This document shows positions 1 to 8,401 of a DNA stretch of 10,664 nucleotides, piece after piece. The stretch comes from Rodentolepis nana (lineage: Eukaryota > Platyhelminthes > Cestoda > Cyclophyllidea > Hymenolepididae). Position numbers and translations under genes: made by a program. Location of the stretch: NCBI GenBank assembly GCA_900617975.1, contig UZAE01002002.1, positions 1 through 10,664 of the forward strand. The letters are read 5' to 3'. The stretch's first letter is position 1, and every line of letters starts with the position of its first letter. Below the pieces are notes generated by a model. That model had not been told where the DNA came from and did not search any database. It saw nothing but the letters and a program-made list of their open reading frames with translations.

Positions 1-3000
1 AGACTGAAGTCAACTAAAGGGCTAATGATAACAATCAAACGCCTGCCATTTGATATATTAATAATAATAACTTCCCTCAATAGAACCATCTCGCTGAAAC
101 ATGAAGGCAATGCATAATAAAGTCTGGGGTAATAAAATGTTGAAATGTGATTGAGGAAATACAGCGAATATTCAAGTCAATGGGCCCACTTATTATCTAC
201 AGGGGGACTATTTTAAAAACTTCAAAGAATTGAAGTAAATGGCATTGATCATCCTATTTGAAAATGTGATCCTGATGAATATGCCCCTGGGTTAACAAGT
301 GAAGAGAGCAGGAAATCGCACGTAAAAAAGGTAGGTTTAGCGTTAATAAAAAGAAGATCCGCTAACAAGTAACAACAAAATTAAGTAGATCTTGAGAACA
401 TTACAACATTATTTTATAAATGAGCGTACTACGTAATTTGAAATAAGCAAGAAGGGTAGATTCTTATTACTCATGTCCATAAAACAACAACAACTGAAAT
501 GTCCCACTTTAACTAGCCTAAAACGCCTAAACGTATTGGCTAATTGCTAACTCATAGTTATTTCTGCAATATTCTGCTAGCGAATGGAAAATTTTGTAAA
601 CACATCTGAGTTAAATGCAAACATCAAAGAAGAAAAAGAACACTAAATGGCTTGGTGATTCACGCAAAATTATTTGAGGGAAAATACACTGCTTGGCATT
701 CAATGTCTGCCATTTTAATAAATTACTGCAAAGGAAACTAAATGTGTGCGGGGATTAAGATAAGGTTACAAAGCCACATGCATTGAGTCATTTCAAAAGA
801 ATTCTAGCAGAACTAGTGCTTTTAATAGTGTGAAAATATTAGCTGAAAAAAAAGTTCGTTACGGTAGAGGTCACTGTTCCACAACAATAGTGAACTCCCA
901 TGAATTCAGAGGGTTAAATGCTCGATATTTCATGTCTGATAAAATTCAAGGATAATCGAACTCTATTTACAGAGTTGCTTTTACAGTTTTGTCATTAAGG
1001 AAGATGTGAGTTTGTTGGCACAAAGATTTCGGTGGGGAAACATCTCAATAGTGAAAGGATAAAATCAGTAAAATTAAGAGAACATAAGATCACAGCGATA
1101 TAATAGGCTTATATTCCCATAGCAGGTCAAGACGTTACAGTATCGAACGACGTTTTAACTTTAACTTTATTCCCATGACAATGTGTTAATTATAAGGTCA
1201 GGGTTTGAGTCCTTTATAGCATTAAAGGCAAACTTTAGTTTTTATTCTATAATTTCGACTAGAAACCAAACCTTAGGCTTCCTAAGAAATTCAAACTTGC
1301 TTGATTAACAACCAGTCAGAATTTTGGCTTTAAAAAAATGTACATCGCTTTTTAAGTTATGTTTCATTTCGTAAATATTGTATATAGATCGTAAGGTTAA
1401 TGTTCACAAGAGAAATCACTTGTGAATCAGACGTAAACGATCATTCCAGGCCTAAAAAATACATTTTTGGAATAAAGGATGTCGAATTTTGTAACTAGAA
1501 TGGAGTAATCAATTTATTTCGTGCTCCTTTTAAGGAAGGGCGCTGAAAATCCTGCGCATGACATACCACCCTATTCGAACAAGCAGAACTTTCAACTCAT
1601 AAATCACTTAAATGCCATTGTTAATTAAGGCATGTGAAATAAATTTGAAAGAAGAGGTTAAATTACGCAGTTAAAACTAAGCCTGAACAACGTGACTTCT
1701 CTACGGTCCACATGCCTTTCCAATTAAACTATAATTTAACTTCATTTATTGCTTAATGAAATAATACGAGGTGATTCTTAAAGTTGAAATAGTTAAATAA
1801 CCTCACGAAGACGCTATTGTACTAGTTTCAAATAATTGCTCAAATGATTAAGAGAAGGCAGTCGAATTTTTTAAAATTGATATGACACAAAAACCTCAAT
1901 CGATGTATATACTTCTTTTTACCTTGCTTCCCCCATTTAAAATCGTGGGAATTATCTTACTTACCTATACTTAAGTCACCTTGTATCTGTTTGACTTAGA
2001 AGAGAGGAATAAGATTCTAAAACACTTGTTTATCAACTCATATTCGCTACTATACTACTGGCCCGAACTATACAGAGCAACTACTTGTTTCTCCCTATTT
2101 GCAACGACTAGACTTGATTTCATGCCTTACGATAAGGATAAACGATCATCGTCCCTTTGCCATGCAATCCACAAATTTTCAACTAACGCCTATAATACAT
2201 TTATTCATTCCACAAATTGCTCGTGGCGTTACTAATTACATACCTAACTTTGGTATGCATTCTCGTGGGGTAATTGCACATTTCTCACCACTTAATTGAA
2301 ATATATGGCTTTGGTGGGGCACAAAATATGCATCAGTTTCGATGCCTCTTTTTCCTAAACTGCAAAAGTTGTCGGGGTTAGTTGTCGAGGCAGTGTCAAC
2401 TGAACACTACTGTCTCTTCTCAAACAGGGTGTCTAGGATTTGGAAGAGAGCATAAGGGACTAAAATGTGCATGGGCATAAGGAGGATGAGTTATATGTAA
2501 AAGAGAATGAATTTCTATAAAAGGGAGTTGCCACTTAACAATAGATTTGCTACTACAAGTTCTCACATTGAACAAAAATTAGATATACATAACGAACTTT
2601 CCCTGACCAGGAAGAACGCTTAAAGAACTCAAAACACAAAAGAATAAAAGAGTAAGAAATAGTAGTAACTTCTACTTGAATGAGCACAAGTCTTGTTAAC
2701 TGTTAAAAAAAAACTATTTCGTATGCGAAATAACAAGCGTGTGAATAAGAAATTTGTCAGGTAACAACCCTCCTGATGCTTCATATACTGCCAGAATGTG
2801 TACTCTCTTATGAACATTCTCAGTTCAACGCTGCTCATTGAAATAGGGAGACAAAGCTCACGTGGGTATGAACTCCATGACAATATCAAAGTTTGGAAAA
2901 AAAAATGTCAAAGCTGGAGGGAATAGGTAATCAAAAAGCACCACAGATATCATCGGATTCCTACGTTTTCTATGATCTGCGAATAAGTGGTCTTATTTCT

Positions 3001-3123
3001 CAAAAAATAATTTCTTTTCAACAACCGCAAACTAAATCATTATAATGCAATTACATGAGGGGCATCAATTATCAGAGTGGGTAATTTTTATAAAAAAAGG
3101 ATTCACAGATCCAATCTACTTGA
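1..3123. other. AT-rich DNA with no supported gene
   Basis: Open frames here (for example on the plus strand at 1981-2299 and the minus strand at 2629-2889) look like chance: aromatic-rich, low-complexity translations with no recognisable motif. I see no tRNA, rRNA or array. A TATAAAAGG sequence stands alone at 2516. The stretch may be intergenic, or may hold the 3' part of the minus-strand gene. Confidence 0.55.
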
Positions 3124-3192
3124 CTAACATTTTCTCTCCCAGTTATTACCACTGAGTGAAAATTCGCCTGCATATGGCTTTAAATTCTCATG
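3124..3192 (-). CDS. Unrecognised gene, candidate terminal exon 7
   Basis: After the acceptor TTTGCCTTAG, the phase-0 frame reads HENLKPYAGEFSLSGNNWERKC and stops at TAG. A possible donor, AGTG|GTAATA, lies inside it at 3150/3149, so the exon may instead splice on to segments near 2976. No canonical AATAAA follows on this strand until about 2205-2200, which weakens the case that the gene ends here. Confidence 0.35.
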   Translation of the reverse strand, partial: HENLKPYAGEFSLSGNNWERKC

Positions 3193-3338
3193 CTAAGGCA
3201 AATTTAGCCAAAAAATTTAAGCACCTCCAAGCGAATCCATTATTACCTTTGCCCCAAAATGCAAAGCGAATTCACGAGAGTATTATTATTTTTCCTTCCA
3301 GAAACGCGAAAGGCAAAAAGTGGGGGAATTTTCAACGC

Positions 3339-3375
<37 letters not shown>

Positions 3376-6300
3376 TTTTCAAAAGCTGCATGCCTTGAAT
3401 AGTGCCTTTAAGATGATGCAGAAGGTGGGTCTTTACATTGGAATGCATTTCGAAGAAAATTGAAATAACGAATGACTGAATACGTGATTAACTCTTTCAT
3501 AGTACTTACTTCAACTGACTCACTGACTTCACAAAAGGCCTTCAATATTATTATAGCGAATACCTTTACGGCAAAATCATCACAAGCGGCACTCGCTTAG
3601 ATGGCAATTAATCATTAATAGACTTTTGATAAAGCTTCCTCTACTCGGTCATAAACTTCAGCTCTTAGTTTTATATCAGAATCTTCGTGGGCTCGGTTTT
3701 TAGGCAAAAATTAATTAGTCAAATTAATTAATCAATTATGTCGTCATTACACATACACAGCTGAAATTTGAGCGTAATTTTGGTTTTAAGCACATCATAT
3801 TGTAGTTGGAAATAACTAAAGATAAACGCATTTGTTAACACTTTTATAAATTGTTTGAGTTAGTTCGGAATTCCATCTACCACATTCCGATCTGCATTCG
3901 GTTCTACCAATGACTCATTTCATTAAGTAGAACATTGACATTTCACCAATCGATTAACTTACACATCTGTAGTTTATTGGTTTAACTTACGCTAAAACTC
4001 CTAAAACTCATGCGGTGAATTTCGAAACAACTTGGAAAGGAAGCAGTTTAGCAAGATTTTTCCACCTGACTTGAGTGAAAAATGCACGGGGTAATGAACT
4101 ACGTCCTCTTTTAAACGTACCTTTTAAAGAATCTTCGTAGACGACTGTGGATTTTGAGAGTGCTTGCTCACCGCTGTCACTACTGGTAGTTGTGGTGCAA
4201 AATTTAATAATTGATGAAAGGCTATCTTCGACCTGTGCTAAGGTCACAGATGCACTTGAGTTCACGCTTGCAGTTCCTCCATTGGTCTGAATTAAAAAAA
4301 TTGTTAATAACATCTATTTATACACATCTCGTTTTGCTTGATAGTATATAACAATTATTATTATTTCTCAATGCAATGTAAAGAAAAGCCAATAAGCTCT
4401 CATTACTGCAAACATCCACGAAAAAGTAGATGGAAAAGGTTTAGAGTTCGAAAGTAATAAAATGAGAGTAGTGGGAGCTTAGAAGCGAGGAGATCCCACT
4501 TTAAATCTATCTATTCAAATCTAACTGAAACCAGACAAATATTAGCCAGAAGGTATCATTTCACCCACATACGCATACAAACACACATAGATGCCATAAT
4601 TTTGTGCTGGTACATTGTTATTCATTTTCCATAAACAAAAATCAACCTAATGTAGAAAAAGATTAGTTGTTTTCCTTTCATTGCAATTTCAGCCGTCATT
4701 TCTGCAAAAGTTTTGGAATCACATAGCAACAAAAAATGTGTCTTGTACCAATCAAGAATTTTGACTTGGCACTAAGCGCTTATTTTATAGCCAGTTAATT
4801 TGTCAACACTTTGTTCTTTAATTAGTTCTAATGGTAACCAGCTTAAAAGCCGTGTGCATCCACGCTCAACCATTCAAATAACTAGCATAAATGGGCTAAA
4901 TAACTGGCGAAATTTCAAAAAGAAATTCAATCATTCAACCAGCATGAATTGCGATAAAATAAAAAGAAGAATCCTAGCCAAGACGCGTTTTGGAATTCTA
5001 CGCAAGAAAGGATTAAGTAGACTAGGATTTATTTTAAAAATTCCTACGTCAAAATACCTATTAAAATTAGCAATATATAAATCTTTTCCGTACCACCTTT
5101 TCTGTATCATTTTACTGCAGAAATTGAGAGAACTTTTGTAATTTTTAGCTGAACTGTTTTCACCAGGCACCGGATTTCCTGCGTAGTTATTTTGGGTTAA
5201 AAAAGGTAGGATCTAAAGTGAGATAAACCAAATAAACGCATGACTTCAGGAAATATTGAATTTCCCAAAAACGGAGATTTAACTAGGATAAAAATAATGC
5301 AAACAGTTGACAAATAAATCTAGACCAGAGTTTTGTAGATCGTCTTAACTTTGCCCAGAAATTAATAAGAGGTAGAAGAGAAAATCAACGAAATCATTAA
5401 ATATTCCAAACTGAAAACCATTTTTAGACCAAGCACATATATTGCCTATTTAACAAGAGTGCAAATGAAAGTACCGCTTATAAAACGCATCAAAATACCG
5501 ATAAAATTGACAACAACTAGGAAATAAGATGAATTTCTTTGGAAAATAATGCGATTTCACAATGAACGATTCAGCAATATTATTTGTATAAGCATTATAT
5601 TATTCTATAATGTGACTAATAATTTCAGAAACTGTAACGACATTTTAAAAGTGAAAACCAGGATGGGAATTTACTACAAAGCATGGCAAGATTAGAATAA
5701 TATCCATTAACAAAGATTCTTTCAATCGGCCTGTTATAACCCGTTTTCCTTGTAAAAATATGGAAAAGTTAATGATACTTGAAATTACTGGACACTTAAT
5801 CCAATTGCACTACCATATTTCGATTTGAACAAAATATTCTGAATGCAGCCCTATTTAACTTTTCTAACCAAGTAGACTTACACTAGTGATTGGATTGAAA
5901 TTAAAGGTACTTATTTAATTTTAGTAATAAGTATATATACAACGTACTCTTTCAAAGTCACGGCGGCTTACATCAGATGAATGGGTAGACCCTTCGCTTT
6001 CTACATCCCTCTCCATTTCATTTCTCAAAGCGTTCAGTCTTCCTCTAAGAGCCCTTTCTTCTGCTTCAGTGATGATAAGTAAATCATTAGTATGTCTTTG
6101 AAAACCTGAAATCGGGGCTTGTTTTTGTAACTCAGGTTTAATCAGAATTTCACAGAGCGGTGGAGCTGAAGTAACAGCGCAACTAACGCTAGCACCAACT
6201 CCAGGAAGACAGCTTGATTTCGTAAAATGATGAGAAAGTTCATAGGAATGATTGAATAGCGGTACTGATGTGGGTCGATGAGACAAAGCTGTTGGTGGCG

Positions 6301-7567
6301 GTAGAAAGGGTGGAGGAGTTGGATTACGTTCGGGTATTGAAACCGGCTTAGCCATTGACGGAGCTTAAAGCATAAAAAATTGCCTGTCGAAAAACAGCAC
6401 GCTACGCGATAGTTACCATGTAAAATGTGGATCATCCTTCAGGAGAAATGTTTTTCAAAAGATATGAAAAGAATGCATTCAATTTGCACCTCCGAAAAAT
6501 TCTTTATCTATGCTTACTCAGTAAATGACTTCATGGTAGGAGAGAATAACGACATGTGAGTATTTCATCAGAAAACTTTCAAGGATTATTTTTCACCAAA
6601 TATAAATATTTACCACCAACCCCCCCCCCCCCCCTCCAATCATTTCAAAGGATTTAAGATGAGATGAATGCCTTTAACTGACATACTTTGATAAAGTTAA
6701 CATCACATTGAATCTAATTAACATTTAATTAAACTGGATACTAAAAAACACTAGGTATTTTGATTTTAAGAGTTCGAGTGTGTGATTGGAAATAGTGTCG
6801 AATAACTCTACCGTTAATGTAGTAATTAAATTAATTTATGCATAGAGATTCAGATCATGGCCAATCCAAAGCACAAATATTAAATCGTAAAATTATTACA
6901 ACTTCACCTCTAGAATAGTATGAAAGCGTCTAATTATTTCTATCTATTAAAGAAACCATGCTGATCTTCCTCAACTCGAATCTTTTCACGGTGTACTTTT
7001 CAAAAAGTCGAATTCAATTACACAAATCTTAAAGATAAACTAGAATTGCAAGAAAATCAAAGAACAATTTGGTTCAATGTATTTGTCTTACTAAATAATC
7101 ACAATTTTTGAAGAAAAAGATCTACCTGAACGAAGACGACTAGACGATAAGGTGTGGAAAGAGTTCGAATTTTCAGCAAGAGTATTGTCCAACTGTGATA
7201 ACATATTTTCAAATGTTCCCCTCAATGCAATGGTATCCATAGAATCCTATTAAAAGAGAAAACTAATTAAAGAAAAACACAGGCGTTAAGACATGAATAA
7301 TCTTACTGGCTTAATTGAATTAAAATCAGGAAGATCATCAGACGAAACGTTTTGTATATTATGAGGGACAGAACGAGAAGAATCTAATTGTCGTGAAGAT
7401 GAGGATAAAAATAATTCCAAATGACATTTCTAAAAATATGAAGTTATTTTGTTTTAGAATACAAAATTACATTATAAAACGTAATAGCCTACCGATTTGT
7501 TCCCAAAAAGCGACACGAGTTCAGGTAAGGGTAAAAAACGTTGATGTTTATGAGAAATTGACTTCAT
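3124..7567 (-). CDS. Unrecognised Ser/Pro-rich protein, seven-exon model
   Basis: Reading right to left, seven segments join at GT..AG borders with matching phases: 7567-7493, 7429-7307, 7246-7126, 6363-5948, 4286-4121, 3595-3510 and 3192-3124. The product would be about 351 residues. Ser-rich, probably disordered sequence (1-110) leads into a Pro-rich stretch (about 119-130, TPPPFLPPP). A charged helix or short coiled coil follows at about 200-228 (ITEAEERALRGRLNALRNEM), then a Ser/Thr-rich region (246-300) and a compact helical segment (302-329, DDFAVKVFAIIILKAF). I see no signal peptide and no confident membrane span, and I do not recognise the family. The Met at 7567 is the first after an in-frame TAG but has a weak context (C at -3), so an additional 5' coding exon is possible. 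The 3' end is less certain than the middle. The gene is divergent from PISD, with 609 bp between the two start codons. Confidence 0.68.
3193..3509 (-). other. Putative intron 6 carrying a (CA)n tract
   Basis: Lies between exon 6 (GTAAGT donor) and candidate exon 7; 317 bp. Its main content is the dinucleotide repeat at 3341-3371. It is only as secure as exon 7. Confidence 0.35.
3341..3371. repeat. (CA)n microsatellite, about 15 units
   Basis: Uninterrupted CA dinucleotides directly read in the sequence; on the plus strand they produce the artefactual Thr-His run in an ORF spanning them. Likely length-polymorphic. Confidence 0.98.
3510..3595 (-). CDS. Unrecognised gene, exon 6
   Basis: 86 nt: two bases complete Ala301 from the phase-1 junction, then 28 open codons encode SAACDDFAVKVFAIIILKAF and CEVSESVE, ending at a near-perfect GAA|GTAAGT donor in phase 0. 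The acceptor (ATTGCCATCTAAG) has a modest pyrimidine tract. The exon is too short to stand out alone; the strong donor and phase match are the support. Confidence 0.62.
3596..4120 (-). other. Intron 5 of the minus-strand gene (525 bp)
   Basis: GTACGT donor and CATCTAAG acceptor. It is AT-rich with a TTAATTA-type cluster at 3711-3738 that base composition alone may explain. No further exon seen. Confidence 0.55.
4121..4286 (-). CDS. Unrecognised gene, exon 5 (Ser/Thr-rich)
   Basis: 166 nt, entering in phase 0 after TTTTTTTAATTCAG and leaving in phase 1 at AAAG|GTACGT, the same GTACGT donor as exon 4. The product contains VTLAQVEDSLSSIIKF, likely helical, and a Thr/Ser stretch. Without splicing, the frame would run on to a TGA at 4008, adding 37 residues as an alternative terminal exon. 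Confidence 0.75.
4287..5947 (-). other. Intron 4 of the minus-strand gene (1661 bp)
   Basis: The longest intron, with a GTACGT donor and a TTTTTTTAATTCAG acceptor. Open frames inside, at about 4800-5170 on both strands, have Lys/Ile/Leu-rich translations typical of AT-rich non-coding DNA. No element or RNA gene recognised. A small extra exon keeping phase 0 cannot be excluded. Confidence 0.6.
5948..6363 (-). CDS. Unrecognised gene, exon 4 (largest, Pro-rich plus helix)
   Basis: 416 nt: two bases complete Ala107, followed by 138 codons to a GAAAGA|GTACGT donor in phase 0. The acceptor is TTTATGCTTTAAG. The exon includes TPPPFLPPP, a possible SH3 or WW ligand, and SAPPLCEILIKPELQKQ. It ends in the charged helix EAEERALRGRLNALRNEMER and an acidic/Ser tail. 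It is the clearest coding segment on this strand, being GC-richer than its flanks, and runs as an ORF eight codons into the intron before TAA. Confidence 0.85.
6364..7125 (-). other. Intron 3 of the minus-strand gene (762 bp)
   Basis: GTAGAT donor and GCTTTAAG acceptor, phase 1. Contains a poly-C run (poly-G on the transcribed strand). Otherwise AT-rich and featureless. Confidence 0.65.
6620..6634. repeat. Poly-C homopolymer (15 C)
   Basis: A pure run of 15 C, followed by TCC, within otherwise AT-rich intronic DNA. It is G-rich on the strand transcribed as intron RNA. The length is prone to sequencing error. Confidence 0.97.
7126..7246 (-). CDS. Unrecognised gene, exon 3
   Basis: 40 codons plus one base (phase 1 exit) between the acceptor TTCTCTTTTAATAG and the donor TCAG|GTAGAT. 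It contains the probable helix IALRGTFENMLSQLDNTLAE, then Ser-rich sequence. The intron before it is only 60 bp. Balanced amino-acid composition in an AT-rich setting supports real coding. Confidence 0.75.
7307..7429 (-). CDS. Unrecognised gene, exon 2
   Basis: 41 codons in phase 0 between the acceptor ATATTTTTAG and the donor CCA|GTAAGA. The product is Ser-rich (LFLSSSSRQLDSSRSVPHN) and ends DDLPDFNSIKP. One of the other two frames hits a stop early; the chosen one is open throughout and matches both neighbours in phase. The intron separating it from exon 1 is 63 bp. Confidence 0.72.
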
Positions 7568-7585
7568 AGGAAATTGAGCGAATAT
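7493..7585 (-). CDS. Unrecognised gene, exon 1 (first visible exon)
   Basis: Open from the acceptor TTTTTATGCTAG to a TCG|GTAGGC donor, 31 codons in phase 0. Met is codon 7 (7567), giving MKSISHKHQRFLPLPELVSL. The codon just before the acceptor boundary is an in-frame TAG, so coding must start at this Met or come from an exon further upstream. The acceptor-like sequence 18 nt before the ATG fits a 5' UTR intron or leader trans-splicing. Confidence 0.62.
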
Positions 7586-7636
7586 CTAGCATAAAAACAG
7601 CAACCGAAAAAACATTAACGAATATTCACGGTAAGG

Positions 7637-7642
7637 CACGTG
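7637..7642. promoter_or_regulatory. CACGTG E-box (near the minus-strand gene)
   Basis: Palindromic CACGTG, the core of bHLH-zip sites (USF, Myc/Max and TFE types), 70 bp upstream of the minus-strand Met at 7567. A single hexamer is weak evidence of function. Confidence 0.25.
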
Positions 7643-8013
7643 AAGAAATAATAATAGGTATAAAAAGTTATGATTTAATAAATTAAAAGACAAAATAATC
7701 CAAAATTATAAAACTCAATTTTATGAACAAGATCTACAATCATTTATCACCCAAAAAAATATTTGAACGCTAATAACTATAAAAGCATACGTCCCAAACA
7801 TTAGAGAACCTAAATAAACTAAAATTACTCTAAGTTGACAAAATGTGGTCAATATACACACTTAAAAACGCGCTTTGTTATAAAAATGTAAATTGATCTA
7901 CCAAAACAAACACTTTATTTAATATATTTATGTAAAAAAATTATGCAATGATTAAATAATTATACAAGTTAAATATATTTTGTTTTTTATATTTATTATG
8001 TTTTAATTCAACC

Positions 8014-8019
8014 CACGTG
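8014..8019. promoter_or_regulatory. CACGTG E-box (near PISD)
   Basis: A second CACGTG, 158 bp upstream of the PISD ATG, in context CCCACGTGAA. Two GC-bearing hexamers within 380 bp of very AT-rich DNA are somewhat more than expected, but function is unproven. Confidence 0.28.
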
Positions 8020-8150
8020 AACATTCACCCTTTCATGCTGCAACATAGCCTACATACATGATAGCCCGTCACTTTTTATAATTGTAAAGTTTCTGTTGTT
8101 TATTAAGTCTAGTTTAGACCATTTTCAGAACAATTTATAATATTTCATTC

Positions 8151-8168
8151 ATGTTTATTGGGTTTTAG
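8151..8168 (+). promoter_or_regulatory. Five-codon upstream ORF / possible leader acceptor before PISD
   Basis: An ATG at 8151 opens a reading frame MFIGF that stops at TAG 8166-8168, only 8 nt before the PISD ATG. The same bases end a T-rich run in TTTTAG, so they could instead be the acceptor of a 5' UTR intron or a spliced leader. In that case the upstream ORF would be removed from the mature mRNA. Both readings are inference. Confidence 0.3.
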
Positions 8169-8176
8169 TTATCAAA

Positions 8177-8401
8177 ATGTTTCGCAGGCCAATTTTCTTC
8201 CTTTCCAAACATTTATCGCGGCCGAAATTACGATCAGCTTCCTCTGTTCCTTCAAAGGCACCCTATGCTCTGAAAAATTTACCTCATATTTTCCAACCCA
8301 AAATTCTTGCTGGTGCAACCGTTATCACGGGGTCTTATTTCTTCTATCTCTGGTATTTTGACTACGAAAAATTTCCCTCTTCTTACCTAAAAAATTTCGA
8401 A
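8177..8401 (+). CDS. PISD: PISD exon 1: presequence and inner-membrane anchor
   Basis: Encodes residues 1-75. It starts MFRRPIFFLSKHLSR, basic and free of acidic residues, and continues into the hydrophobic stretch ILAGATVITGSYFFYLWYF. The exon ends in phase 0 after a GAA codon, at a GTATGC donor. Reading on past the donor loses similarity to the family at once, while jumping to 8463 restores it. Confidence 0.9.

Larger units (their letters stand above)
7586..8176. promoter_or_regulatory. Divergent intergenic/promoter region between the two genes
   Basis: About 590 bp of very AT-rich DNA separate the first visible exon of the minus-strand gene from the PISD start. It should contain both promoters and 5' UTRs. 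Two canonical CACGTG E-boxes lie at 7637-7642 and 8014-8019. No CpG-rich patch and no clear TATA box at a defined distance from either ATG are visible. A further 5' coding exon of the minus-strand gene could be hidden here. Confidence 0.5.

Noticed and set aside
1981..2299. Overlapping plus-strand open frames of 84 and 66 codons
   Set aside because: No splice context, no motif, aromatic-rich and Cys-scattered translation; consistent with chance openness.
3156..3398. Plus-strand frame of 80 codons with a Thr-His run
   Set aside because: The run is the (CA)n microsatellite read as codons; the remainder has no recognisable similarity.
3711..3738. Cluster of TTAATTA-like homeodomain sites in intron 5
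   Set aside because: Expected often in sequence of this AT content; no spacing or orientation pattern sets it apart.
4800..5170. Open frames on both strands of about 80 to 113 codons
   Set aside because: They lie in the long intron of the minus-strand gene and have Lys/Ile/Leu-rich translations typical of AT-rich non-coding DNA.
6142..6435. Minus-strand frame of 97 codons overlapping exon 4
   Set aside because: Shadow frame of exon 4; it does not join neighbouring exons in phase.
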